Source: Amorphochlora amoebiformis | Lineage: Eukaryota > Cercozoa > Chlorarachniophyceae | NCBI GenBank assembly: GCA_054601695.1 | Contig: BAAHQB010000016.1 | Coordinates: 682,001-746,000, forward strand | DNA length: 64,000 nucleotides | Direction of reading: 5' to 3' | Translations under genes and position numbers: made by a program | The notes under the pieces: model-generated | The model's database searches: none | Seen by the model: the letters and a program-made list of their open reading frames with translations, nothing else | What the model was told of the DNA's origin: nothing | In this document: piece after piece, positions 27,330 to 40,721 of the stretch | Layout of the letters: each line of letters starts with the position of its first letter | Position numbering within the stretch: the stretch's first letter is position 1

Positions 27330-27797
27330 GTATATGTATATATGCATATACATATATACAAAATTACATACATATATAAATATATTAATATTACATTATA
27401 TTTGCCACAAATGTACGTAAATAAAGATATCTATACTCTCTCTTTCCCTCTCACATCCTCTCTTTCTGTCTCTGTCGCTCTCTCTCTTCCTCTCTATTTC
27501 TCTTTTTCTCTATAATCTTTTCTCTCTCTTTTTCTCTCTCAGTCCTTCTCTCCCTTTTTCTTTCTCTTGTCTCAATATAAATATGAAAAATGTACAGGTA
27601 TGTATTCAACATACAAGTTTTATATTTGTATATTTTAAATATATATATATATATATATATAATATATATACATAACGTATATACACATACGTAAGTTACT
27701 CTCGAAGATAACATTATAGGTTTTTTTTGCGATGTATGGCCACGACCAGGAACTCTTCTTCTTCGACTACAAGAAGGCTCACAAGAAGCTTTCAGAG
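19986..27797 (+). CDS. APX: Haem ascorbate peroxidase, plastid-type insert, last exon not located
   Basis: Class I haem peroxidase that reduces H2O2 with ascorbate. Exons: 19986-20071, 20219-20313, 20472-20539, 20720-20779, 21304-21348, 21836-21893, 23099-23136, 23298-23334, 23577-23626, 23786-23848, 24529-24584, 25559-25596, 25811-25881, 26233-26286, 27720-27797; phases agree, 299 codons so far. Visible motifs: distal site [10 protein letters not shown] (Arg, Trp, His), [20 protein letters not shown], proximal site [18 protein letters not shown] (haem-ligand His; Arg of the ascorbate site), [10 protein letters not shown] with the Trp of the proximal triad, FDNSYFK with the Asp partner, and LHEDPSFK. 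The insert between ERSG and GGKSW resembles chloroplast APX. No obvious transit peptide precedes [11 protein letters not shown], so location is open. The donor at 24585 could instead be 24618. The intron at 23137 starts with GC. The 3' end is unresolved: short candidates are 27978-27992 or a GGATGA end near 28128. Confidence 0.92.
20543..20700. repeat. Degenerate CCCTAA-type array in APX intron
   Basis: Scattered CCTAACCCTA, CCCTACCC and ACCCTAAACG words: telomere-like repeats in the opposite orientation to the 1073-1860 array. Confidence 0.7.
23158..23280. repeat. CCCTAA-type array with inverted copy of the 1.2-kb motif
   Basis: In the APX intron 23137-23297, CTAACCCTA words flank ATGGTCCCCGGACTAAGACA followed by TGCTGAATAATCTGAT. 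This is the reverse complement of the motif found three times at 1175-1427. Further TTAGGG words follow at about 23365-23390 in the next intron. Confidence 0.8.
27171..27266. repeat. Tandem duplication, 49-bp unit, in APX intron
   Basis: Two near-identical copies beginning AGACACTATTAAA and ending CCCCTATCTCCTCT plus a TCTATCTAT tail; they start at 27171 and 27220. Confidence 0.9.
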
Positions 27798-27934
27798 GTA
27801 CTCAATCATCACATAAACTAGATATAGATGTGTATGAATACATGATTTTGCATATATATACATATAAATATATACATCATGTGCGAGTGGAGGAAATATA
27901 AATATTTTCATACGTGGTGGTATCTAATATATAT

Positions 27935-27969
<35 letters not shown>

Positions 27970-27999
27970 GGATGCAGATGTATTTATGGTGAGTCTGGA

Positions 28000-28867
28000 C
28001 TTAGTGTGGAGTCAAAATGTGTGTGTGCATGTGTTACAGGTAAATAATATATGTATATTGTGCATGATGTGTCAACACACTAATACTATTACTAAGTTAT
28101 ATAAATATTTATGGATGTGTATTACAGGGATGACGCACGTGGTGTACCTAAAAATTGTGGATCAAATTCGATATCTAATTCATTGCACTATTATAAAATC
28201 AGATTGGATCAAAATTCATTCCGGACGGAGGCATTCGACTAGATTAGAGTCAGTCGGATGCTCGATTTACGGATTAATTAATACTAATACTATATATACT
28301 AGTAATAATATCATGATTCACATTAGCGGTTCCTGTTTTCTATCATTCAATCACACAGTGACGACTTGAATTAATTATTAACTAATAATCTAGATAACAC
28401 CCAGTTGGTATCACCGTCACTAGTAGAGATATACAAGAGTCTAGCTCTAGCTAGTCTAGTAGCTGCGAGACTACTAGACTACTAGACTAGTCTCTAGACT
28501 AGTAGAGTCTAGACTTTAGCTGAGTTAGACTAGTTAGAGATAATACTGCGATTAATACTCGGTACTAGTGCAGAGCTAGAGCAGTCTAGCGCATGCGCAG
28601 TCTAGCGTGCAGTGACTGTATGCTTTCACTAGTTTCAGTCAATCTATTGAATATAGTAAGTAATACCGTTCAATTAGGGTACTCTAGGTACTGTGGGCTG
28701 TGGCTAGTATAATTAGCAAATGTGATGTCATATCGGTACATAAGTATATTTGAGAATTTTATTAGCAAAAAGTATTCATGGCACACTGTATCTAGTCTAT
28801 GGAAAACCCCGTTGGGGTATGTAAAATAGATGTTCCTTAAAAAAGTTAAAAGGAAAACATCTAAATA
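28000..28867. other. Convergent APX/PT-repeat spacer with CTAG-rich block
   Basis: Lies between the APX 3' end (plus) and the stop of the PT-repeat gene (minus). About 28380-28640 is packed with CTAG, ACTAG and CTAGT words, many overlapping as palindromes, which is unlike the TA repeats elsewhere. The plus frame at 27968-28369 shows no domain and is probably chance. 3' UTRs and polyadenylation signals should be here, but none was singled out. Confidence 0.6.
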
Positions 28868-29796
28868 TTATCCATTAAGGTATTGCAGCGGGGCCGGGTT
28901 GAGACCACAAGATAACATCGGAAATCTCCAAACGAGTATTGCGTCGAGAATTCCAGCGAAAAAGGCCCCCACCTTGAGAGCAAAAAAAAAAAAGAACAGT
29001 TTCCAGAAGAAATATAATATTGTTTGTGTCCGATCGATTTTACGATGGTAACACAATCGACGACTGATGTTGGCATTGACATTCCAAGTAGTAAAATATT
29101 GCTCGCTTCAGTGCTCTTTTGTAGCCAGTGTGTTCTCGCTTGTTGGATGTCAAGGTCGAAAAGCTTCATGAGCAATGACTTGTTCTGTGTTGGGGGATCA
29201 GGTGTTATCGTATTGTTTCCCTCTGTATCTGCATGATTACTTCATACATTCACATATGCTAAATATTACATCACAATTACATAAATGTATATTAATAGGC
29301 ATATGTGTTCTAATTTTGTGTAGTAGTGTTTTACCAGTTAGGTATAAGATTGGAATTGCTCTTCCCTTCCACCAAAGGATTGTTGCCGGCGGACCTGAAC
29401 ATATATAGAATATATTATTACACATACATTTAGTACACATTCTATTATACACATTTATTTAATGTTATTCTGCAGATAAGTATTCGTATACATACACATT
29501 TATACACACATACATCACATCTTCATTTATTTGTTGTTTTGATTTCCTATATAAATATTACACATGTGCACATATTACGATATATGTATTATATGTATTG
29601 AGGGAGAGAGGCGGAGCGAAAAGCAAAAAGCAAAAAGCGAGAAATAGTGAATAGGTCTTACTCGCTCATCGTTTGGTCCGGATCGCCAGCTAGAGTCTCC
29701 CTACGAACCACATTAATATATTAACACACACACACATTAACTCACACGCGCACACACACTCCAAACCCCGTCACATATTTGTAATTCAACGTACAG

Positions 29797-29838
<42 letters not shown>

Positions 29839-29919
29839 GTATATATACACACACGTATACATACATATGTACATACATACATACACACACACACATATAT
29901 ATATATATGTATATATATT

Positions 29920-29950
<31 letters not shown>

Positions 29951-29960
29951 CATACAAAAC

Positions 29961-29992
<32 letters not shown>

Positions 29993-30191
29993 TATATATA
30001 TTATATATATTATATATATATATATATTTAATATGCAGATTACACTCACATTGCAAAGGATTCACGAGCGACGGGTGCGGCATACTCCTTTCGATCAATC
30101 CTTCGATGTAAGCGAGAATCTGTATATATATAAGATGTATATATATATATATATATATATATAAGTATATGTGTATATATATGTCCATTGT

Positions 30192-30232
<41 letters not shown>

Positions 30233-30677
30233 TATTTGTATATACATCCCTAAGTTTTATTTTATGAAGTCCACTACCTCATCTTCTATCTTTATACATC
30301 TACTTAACCATTCCATCCATCCATTCCATAACTCTCTTTGAACTCTGGAATGTTTCTTTTGCCGTTGTCTATCTATTTACCCCTTAATCTATCTTTTGTC
30401 TCTCTTTTACGTCTCCGTTCTCTATCTCATTATTTATGAATAGTAAACATGTTATTAGGGGTATAACTTATGTATATATTTCTATGATATACCCCACAGA
30501 CTATCTATACACTCTTGTACTCACGAGTGGCGTCTTCGTCTGCCGTGGCCATGTGGAGCACAATATCCTCGTCTTCCGTCCACGCCAGAGAATGCTTCAT
30601 CGCAGTCTCGATCGCCAACTAAACACAATATATATATATATATATGTATATATATACTTATAGTGTATAATGTACAT

Positions 30678-30734
<57 letters not shown>

Positions 30735-30794
30735 ACATACATATATATAGCATCGACAACACAAGATATATACGTATATACATATAGATGTGAG

Positions 30795-30825
<31 letters not shown>

Positions 30826-31311
30826 CCATATATAAATATATACATACATACATATATTGAGACAATCGAAGTCTTTCGTTCCACGCTCCCAAGAAATTGC
30901 AGAAGGATCAAGGAAGTCTCACCTTAATCCTAATCCTAATCTAACACATGTAATCCTACCTTCTGATTGGAAAACTCAGGTGTTTCGGCCAAAGCATCGA
31001 GAAGATTTTGCCACAAGTCGGAGGTAGGGTCTAGGAGGGTGCGTAGTGGGCTCTTTGAGGGTGTTTCCTCTTCCTCTACGCCAAAAAGGCTGAGTCTGGA
31101 AAATGCATCGTATTTATTCTTATATACGTGTATATACATACATATGTATAAAATTAATGTAATATATATTTGGTGCGCACAGGTGCAAGCGCGCAACTGG
31201 TCGTATAATTATGTGTACATGTCGGATTACCGAGACGGTTGGAGTAGGCTGGCCTTTTTGGCAACAGCGTCCAGTGTAGTAAATACCAAGCGATAGTCGG
31301 CTAGAATCTAC

Positions 31312-31343
<32 letters not shown>

Positions 31344-31508
31344 TGTAATGTATGCGTCGGTATATATTGAACCTACGTATACCTTAGCTAGCCCTTTGTT
31401 TTGTTTTGGCGAGCCGTTCAGCAAGCGATTGAGGGGTTCTGGGGGGTTGTAAATAATTTTAATCTTTCTCTTTCTATATATATATACATGTGTATAGAAA
31501 ATATAGTG

Positions 31509-31548
<40 letters not shown>

Positions 31549-32234
31549 ATATATATATTTATATATATAAACATAGAAATTTTACTTACTGATAGTGTTA
31601 GGGGCGCGGGGAGGATTTTATGTTAAGTTTTAACATGTCAGCAGGAGACTCTATATCCCCAAGAATGAGGACATATAATATATATCATATAAAACATATA
31701 TGTATCAATCTATATGTACATAAAGATATATATGTATCAATCTACATATATACATATATATATATATATATAAAATACTATATGTACATTATGCTTACAC
31801 ATATTTGTATGTATGCCTGTATACCATGGGAAGTTAGAAGGGTGGAGGTACGAGACAGAAGATCTTTGGAGGAGAAACCCGTTCTGGAAAAATACATGAG
31901 AGAATATATATGAATGTACATATTATTATAAACATATATATATATATATATATTATTTAGAGATACATATATACGTATATGCATAATATGTAACGCATAA
32001 TATATCAATTATATTCAGTTTACAGCACATACAAGAACGTTGTGTATATATATATATATATTTATACAATATGTGTAAAATGTGAATTTCAATGATTGCA
32101 GCTTAATTCTGAACACCTTCTACATTTGTAAGCTGTAATTCTTTCCAACGTGTAGTAAGTGGAACATCATTGTGAAGATAGGTTCGTAGCAACACATACA
32201 CACACGAATACATATATACACACATACACACACA

Positions 32235-32276
<42 letters not shown>

Positions 32277-32458
32277 GTATATATTTACTTGTTGGTGCGG
32301 AATTCGAAGAGAAGATTCTCGTGGCGGGCACACACGAATCTGTGATGTGCATATACATATATATATATATATATATATAATATATATATATGTATGTATA
32401 TTATATGAGTAATGCAATTACATACATATAACTCTAAAATTTATATGCAAATTTATGT

Positions 32459-32503
<45 letters not shown>

Positions 32504-32850
32504 TGCGTAGTATGTATACCTCAAAACGATCGACAAGACTTGTCGGAGTCCTGAGGATTACACGAGTTCGGTGAGGGTAAGATTAGGGTGATTTACGGTG
32601 AGAGGTTATTATATTTTCCGCATAGTTTTTGAGCAAATATATTATAGTTAGTGTTTGCAGTGTTGGCAGTTTCGGTTTGGGTTAGGGTTCGACTTAGAGC
32701 ATATCTATGATGAGATGCATACTACTCACTTGTGGAAAAACTTTTAGTTTGATTCTGTAGTTTTACATATACACATGCATATATATATATGTATATATAT
32801 ATATATGTATATAATATATATATATATAGAGTGATTTGTATTTATATACA

Positions 32851-32909
<59 letters not shown>

Positions 32910-33056
32910 TTATTTATGTATGTGTATTATATATAGCTGGTGCATACCCTCAAGTTCACTCTGTGACCATTCTTTGGCTTCTTGAGCACCTTAAATAAAG
33001 GTTGTTTAGAATGACCATATGAATACATATTATATGAATATGCGTAAATATTAATA

Positions 33057-33118
<62 letters not shown>

Positions 33119-33364
33119 CATTCACGTTGGTACCATTGTCCTTGGATTCCGTAACTTGGTCCTTAATAGCCTGCGGATTTAGGATTGATTTTATGGATAG
33201 GCCAGGGTAAGTTAATGGGTTAAGGTTCACCGTGACGAGACTCTTAAGATACGCGTCCTAAGGAAAATATGTACGTATGTATACATAGACATGTATATAT
33301 GTTATATATATATATATATATGTATATACATAGGTATATGTATAGGTATAAAATAATATGTATG

Positions 33365-33401
<37 letters not shown>

Positions 33402-33725
33402 TGTATATTAATAAATATATCGCATAATCTTTTTTATCATGTTTTGCAATGTATATGTACTTGCTATGCTTACAATGAATGAATTGACGTGTATATCTCC
33501 GTATATGTTATTCTAATATACATAATGTATATTTGTACCATGACGGCATACTCCAGCTCGGGGTTACCGTTGGAGTTACTTCGCAGTTTATAAAGCGATT
33601 TCATCACTACGAACTCGTTCAACGCGCCCGTCTTTGCCTCTTCTGAGAAAATAAATATGCAACAAAGTTGTGCGTACATGTATATGTATATTTGCGCGTA
33701 AAGATTTATATATATATATATATGC

Positions 33726-33769
<44 letters not shown>

Positions 33770-34806
33770 GCATTGTGAATAATGTACTATGCCTAGGGGC
33801 ATGCGCATTATGTGTTTGTGTTTTACTTGCATCGTTTGCACCCGAGGACTCAGGAGTGACAGCGCTCTGGGGGGCATGTTATAAATAAATGTTAGTAGTA
33901 GACTCATACATATATATATATATATATATAAATGTATTTAAACATATAATATATATATTATCAAAAAATTATATATCTTTTTACATCAAATCAATTTATG
34001 TATGGTTTGTTACCTCTCCTTCTTCTCCAGCAGACATAAAAATTTCCTTGATCTCGTCCCCGAATTGCCACATATCCTGATACATACATTACGTTTATCT
34101 CGTATGTATTTTATGTAAAATTATACGTAATATGTATATATGATAATACATATACATGTTTTAAACCTTCATGCACATTCCACACGCAAACATGAACAGA
34201 TAACAAACATATTTATTGTATTTCACAAACATAAACGGATGACACACACATTTATAGAATACAATTAATATTTTTCAAAGTACGTATGAGTAAAAACCGC
34301 CATATTTATTCGCGCCTTCAACTATATACGTACATATACAAATACAAATATATATACAGATATATATTTATATATATATTTGTATAAATATATGGTTACC
34401 TTGTCATTCTTGTTTTCAACCGCTCTCACCCGTCGCATGCGCCGGCACGTATACCCAATGACTCCAATAACCGATGCTATCTGTAGAATTGGATATATAA
34501 CATATATATATATATATATATAACATATATATATATATACACATATATATATATACATAAATATATATATCCATATATGTATATTTACATATGCATGATT
34601 ACTACAGTTACTAATTTTACATATGTGTAAATATATATATATATATATATATATAATATAATATAATATTAATGCATCTACATCTACATAACATTTAAGA
34701 TGATTGAAAGAATCTTAAAACCAAGTACCGAAGCTACGGCCGCGAAAATCACTCCAGCGTTACTATTTCCCGCATGGGTATGCTCTGGTTGTCTTGTTGG
34801 GGACTG

Positions 34807-34852
<46 letters not shown>

Positions 34853-35215
34853 CGTGCATTTACATATACACACAAGTACATATAGACATGTGTACATATT
34901 TGTATATAATTCACACACATACACACACGTAGGACATATAAAATGCAATATACGTGTGTCCCCTCGCTCATTTCTATATAAATGTTCCTCCCTGCACGAA
35001 TATTAGTGTAACTGTATCCATAATATATATTGGAATAAATGCAAATGAACGTATTCGATATATATATACATATATTTATATTTACATATATATATATACA
35101 TAACACTATATATATATATATATGTATGTATATATATACATATACATATATACATATATATATATATATGTATATATATACATATACATATATATTTAAA
35201 TGCATACATACACAT

Positions 35216-35260
<45 letters not shown>

Positions 35261-35323
35261 CGTAAGTATTCTATTTATGGTGTTGTTGTATCGTAAATGT
35301 AAGTAATTCAAACAATAAAAAAG

Positions 35324-35357
<34 letters not shown>

Positions 35358-35383
35358 AACGTAATCTAGTATCACGCTTTAAG

Positions 35384-35423
<40 letters not shown>

Positions 35424-35701
35424 GTACATATGCATATATACATATATATGCATATATATATATATATATGTGTGTGTGTATATCAAAAAGCATAAATGCA
35501 TATCGAAAAAATATTTTCTGGTTCCATGAAGCATGTTTTGTTTGTATAATTACAAGTGTTCCAGCGTTTCCACTTCGACTAGCCGTCTGAGGATTGTGAT
35601 AATGATGTGGATATAATACTTGTATTTTATTTATTTACACATATGCATGCATATCAAACATGAAGATATATTTCATGTAAAACATATTTACACATATATT
35701 C

Positions 35702-35741
<40 letters not shown>

Positions 35742-37208
35742 ATGTGACCAATAATACACGAAATACTATGCCCAAAATTACCTTATTTTTAATGTTTAAA
35801 TGTATTATATATATATGTATATATTTACACACTATATGATACAAGTAAGTTTGCATATGAATCACAGGATAAACGTAAATCTCCTATATTATATGAATGA
35901 TACGAATAGGCACATATGAGTTATTACATATATATATATATATACATATATGTATATAAATAAATATATATATATATATATATATATGATATAAGTATCT
36001 ATATTTATATATATATATATATAATATATATATACAGATATATAATATATATTAACATAATATATTTGTTAAGATCCTTACATTCTCGAAGGACACATCA
36101 ATGATCCAATCAATAGGCAAGTCACCCTGGAAAACTAAGTATCATAAACAAATGTATACATAAATATTGATCTATACAACTTATATGCAACATATTACAC
36201 ATATACGATACTACATATATATACATACGTATTTATGTATTACGTTTATATATATATGTATATCATGTATATATATGTATATATATATTTATATATATAT
36301 ATATATATATATTAGACACATACACACACACATATATCTATATTATATTTGCAAACAAGGATTCTTACAAGGTGGAAAAAGAACGACCCCTGGATCTCCT
36401 TCGGTATCCAACATTGCTCTCGTAAATGCTTGCTCTACTCGGAATCTTCCACTGAAGTCTACCTTCACGAATCCGAATCCCGACTTGTTTATTGGACTGT
36501 TATATTGGCATATATTTAAATGTGTTAAATAATATATATATACATAAATGAACATATACGTACACAGTATTAATATCATGTGTATACTTCTGCATGTAGA
36601 ATTAGTATATAATACATATTTGTGTAGGTACATATATATCCACAGATTAGTAGATGTATTTTGACATATTATAGTTATTTATAAATATTTGTCATATGTA
36701 TATATATATATATATATTTATTTAGATATATATTTGTATACTATGCATATATCTATACGTAAAATGAAGGCAACGCGACATGACGAGCCTACACAGAAGC
36801 TACAACTACTAAATGGATAGATGGTGGTCCGAATAGATAGAGGGTTGTCATTATAGTTGACGTTCGCAGATCGCGGTCATCACGTACCCCGCAACGTCAT
36901 GTGACGCCACGTGATGAGTTCCCTGATGATTTGCCAAATTTTGTCTTATCTAAACTGGCTGATTCAAACGGGTAAATCTTTATCTAAAAAAACCGGCTGA
37001 TGCAATCGGTCTATACTAAAACATAGAGTACTATTTCCTATTTGTGGCTGATTCAATCGGGTCTTAATTGAAACATAGACTACCATTTCCTATATATTAT
37101 CATACAGACCTGTGTAAATATGTGTTAATGCAAATATATTTACATTTATATATTCTGTGCATATATATGTATATATATACCATATATATTATATATATAT
37201 ATATACCA

Positions 37209-37248
<40 letters not shown>

Positions 37249-39408
37249 GCATGTATACAAATTGAAATATTTATACATATGCTACTTTACAGATATATCA
37301 TACGTATATATACAGATATATATACATACACAGTCACGTCGGCTGTTGTATTGAAGCAATACGTAGAAATAATGCTAGATAGGAGAGGTGGCTCCCGAAA
37401 GAACTGAACGGCTCTTGCAATCTGATAACAAATAGAGATGAGGGCGAATATCGTTGCATGAACTCTTTTTTTCATGGAATCGATTTATACGCTTTCGGTA
37501 TCTGACTGTTTCTTTTATCTCTCTCTTTTTACATCTTTGTTCCGGGTACTCTCATCTTCTGAGCATATTCCATCTTCGAACGAGAAGCTGATGAATAGGC
37601 ATTCGATATCGCTTTCTGATAGATAATTATTATAAGCATATATGAATATGTATGTATATGTAACAACATGACGTACATATATATATATGAATATAAATTT
37701 ATGTATAAACACATAAAATAAATTTGTCTATGAAGGTAAATATGTAAATATATATGTAAAAATACATATGTGTGTGTATATTATATTATATATGTAGTAC
37801 ATATATATATATATATGTATATAAATTTACATATATATATATATATGACATAGTATTATATATATATATATATATATATATCTAAAATTTTATGTTGTAT
37901 GTACATATCATAATTTTCAAACTTACGTTCAATCGTTAGAGGGGTGCTAGTCGTCGGAGAATAGGTTGGAAAGGGAGAGGGTCGACGCGTCCGAATTATA
38001 GGAGCGTTGGTTGGCTGACTTGTGGGTTCTGGAGTAGGTGCAGTTGAGGGAGCGTTGGTTGGTGCAGCTGTCGGAGCGTTGGTTGGCTGACTTGTGGGTT
38101 CAGAGGTAGGCGCAGCTGTCGGAGCGTTGGTTGGCTGAGCAGTGGGTTCAGAAGTGGGTTCAGAAGTAGGTACAGTTGTAGGAACGTTGGTTGGCTGAGC
38201 AGTGGGTTCAGAAGTAGGTACAGTTGTCGGAGCGTTGGTCGGCTGACCAGTGGGTTCAGAAGTAGGTACAGCTGTTGGAGCGTTGGTTGGCTGACCAGTG
38301 GGTTCAGAAGTAGGTGCAACTGTCGGAGCGTTGGTTGGCTGACCTGTAGGCTCAGAAGTAGGTGCGGCTGTCGGAGCGTTGGTTGGCTGACCAGTGGGTT
38401 CAGAAGTAGGTGCAACTGTCGGAGCGTTGGTTGGCTGACCAGTAGGCTCAGAAGTAGGTGCGGCTGTCGGAGCGTTGGTTGGCTGACCAGTGGGTTCAGA
38501 AGTAGGTACAGCTGTCGGAGCGTTGGTTGGCTGACCAGTGGGTTCAGAAGTAGGTGCAGCTGTCGGAGCGTTGGTTGGCTGACCAGTGGGTTCAGAAGTA
38601 GGTACAGCTGTTGGAGTGTTGGTTGGTTGACCGGTGGGTCCAGAAGTAGGTACAGCTGTCGGAGCGTTCGTTGGTTGTCCAGTGGGTTCAGAAGTAGGTA
38701 CAGATGTCGGAGCAATGGTTGGTTGACTAGTGGGTCCGGAAGTAGGTGCAGCTGACGGAGCATTGGTTGGTTGAGCAGTGGGCCCAGAGGTAGGTGCAGC
38801 TGTCGGAGCGTTCGTTGGCTGAGCAGTGGGTTCAGAAGTAGGTACAGATGTCGGAGCGTTGGTTGGTTGACTAGTGGGTTCAGAAGTAGGTGCAGCTGAC
38901 GGAGCATTGGTTGGTTGAGCAGTGGGCCCAGAGGTAGGTGCAGCTGTCGGAGCGTTCGTTGGCTGAGTAGAGGGTTCAGAAGTAGGTGCAGCTGTCGGAA
39001 CGTTGGTTGGCTGACCAGTGGGTTCAGAAGTAGGTACAGCTGTCGGAGCGTTCGTTGGTTGACCAGTGGGTTCAGAAGTAGGTGTAGCTGTCGGAATGTT
39101 GGTTGGTTGACTAGTGGGTTCAGCTGTTGGGGCGCTCGTTGGCTGACCAGTGGGTCCAGAAGTAGGTGCAGCTGTGGGAATGTTGGTTGGTTGACTGGTG
39201 GGTTGAGAAGTAGGTGCGGCTGTCGGAGCGTTGGTTGGTTGAGGAGTAGGTGCAGCTGTTGGAGTGTTGGTTTGATCATCTTCGGGTCGAGCCTAAATAA
39301 TAATACATATTGCTAAGTTTATATTTACACAATATGTTACGTCTTTACACACGCGAGCAAAATTACACATACACTATATATATATATATATATATAAATT
39401 ATATATGC

Positions 39409-39457
<49 letters not shown>

Positions 39458-39643
39458 CGAAAAGGTATATTTATAAACCTGCATTTGTTTATATTTATTT
39501 ACACACGCAGACACATATAAATGTATAATATATATTTATAATATTATAATATATGAATACATAAATACCTATTTGTACATGTACATATACAATGTAGTAA
39601 TATATACACGCATATATATATATATATATATATAAATAATATA

Positions 39644-39698
<55 letters not shown>

Positions 39699-39877
39699 TA
39701 TATTTATATACATTGTGTGCGTGTGTGTTTGTGTGATGTAAATCATTATATATATATATATATAATATATATCTATAATATACATATATATATATATGTA
39801 TACATATACATATGTTATATGTATATGAGGTATGTATAAACACAAGTCAATACACGCACACATACATACATACGCAC

Positions 39878-39936
<59 letters not shown>

Positions 39937-40406
39937 GTATATATGTTCGTGTTTTTATGTGCGTGTGTGCGTGTGAAAAATATGTTAATAAATACACAAT
40001 ACTCATGATATAAACATGCATAAAAATACATTTTAACATAACAAAGAGGGAAACAAGAACACACCTGGGTTGGTTCCTCTGTTGGCCTCCACGTGGGCTT
40101 TTTGGTCCACGCTGTCGGCTTCATGGTTGGCTTCTTGGTTTTCCAAGTCGTGGGCTTATTCGTAGGCCTTCTGGTGGTCCAAGCAGTGGGCTTTCTGGTT
40201 GGCTTTTTGGTCCAGGCTGTGGGCTTCCTTGTAGGTCTGGCGATCCACGTGGGCCTTCTCGTAGGTTTCTGGGTTGGCCAAGCTGTGGGACGCTTGAAAT
40301 GTCTCCTGGGAGACTTGTCGTCATCATCATCGTCATGGTCGTCGGCACGAATGCTAATGAAGCATGCAATCACTAGCAGCCACAACAGACCCCCGGTTCC
40401 CCGCAT
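28868..40406 (-). CDS. Predicted PT-repeat single-pass membrane protein
   Basis: Unrecognised family. The 27 minus-strand exons are 40406-40065, 39292-37927, 37615-37533, 37421-37363, 36496-36369, 36134-36082, 35586-35554, 34803-34729, 34480-34400, 34076-34014, 33866-33827, 33642-33539, 33257-33231, 33170-33134, 32989-32948, 32550-32520, 32339-32289, 32140-32117, 31883-31852, 31300-31231, 31095-30960, 30618-30525, 30119-30050, 29689-29662, 29394-29373, 29228-29044 and 28972-28868. Phases agree and total 1126 codons plus stop. Order: signal peptide ([20 protein letters not shown]) and acidic [17 protein letters not shown] repeats; about 25 copies of [16 protein letters not shown]; a roughly 110-residue folded-looking region; TM helix [18 protein letters not shown] then basic CRRMRR; about 400 residues of charged, mostly helical cytoplasmic sequence; a hydrophobic end ([12 protein letters not shown]). 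Likely a glycosylated cell-surface stalk. Exons 13-19 are short and least certain; a split into two genes near 31600 is possible. Confidence 0.7.
37996..39270 (-). repeat. 48-bp coding minisatellite (16-residue PT repeat)
   Basis: About 25 tandem copies of a 48-bp unit encode [16 protein letters not shown] on the minus strand, with Pro-Thr every four residues. Indels are multiples of 12 nt (missing or added PTxx blocks, for example near 38150 and 39115), so the frame is preserved. Expected to be O-glycosylated and length-variable. Confidence 0.9.
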
Positions 40407-40721
40407 GGTTTCCGTCACCGGCTAGGCTCAAGCAGCACAAGCGACAACTTTTCAGATGATGAGTAGGAGGCAACTTGGTGCGCTGTAACTTTCCCGAATC
40501 TTCCCAAATATCATCGAACATCTGCAGGGGCCGTGTCGCGCTTTGTGGCGCGCTTTCCTACATCGAGCCGCCAGTCGTTTTGCGAGGATAGGAAGGGAAA
40601 AAAAGGAAAGAAAAGAAGTTTTAATTTGAAATATATTTCATTTCGGCCTTTTTTTTTAGAAAAATTATTCGGCTTACTTCAATACGGAACCTAACGGAAC
40701 CGATCGGAACCATCGGAACCC
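40407..40721. promoter_or_regulatory. Divergent spacer between PT-repeat gene and GST
   Basis: A 315-bp repeat-free block between two head-to-head start codons (40406 minus, 40722 plus). It holds an A-rich GGAAAGAAAAG tract near 40590-40620 and tandem CGGAACC words just before the GST ATG (40684-40720). It probably contains both promoters; no named element identified. Confidence 0.55.

Noticed and set aside
27968-28369. 133-residue plus frame after APX
   Set aside because: Composition is like non-coding AT-rich DNA, it has no recognisable motif, and it lies in the 3' spacer.
31598-31663. Minus-strand exon with a perfect GTAAGT donor
   Set aside because: All three frames are closed before that donor. 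It could only be a terminal exon ending SPRP-stop, which would split the PT-repeat gene; skipping it lets the phases of 31852 and 31300 agree.
37996-39279. 427-residue [10 protein letters not shown] repeat protein
   Set aside because: Shifted frame of the PT minisatellite; the splice phases on both sides require the PTSEPTGQ frame.
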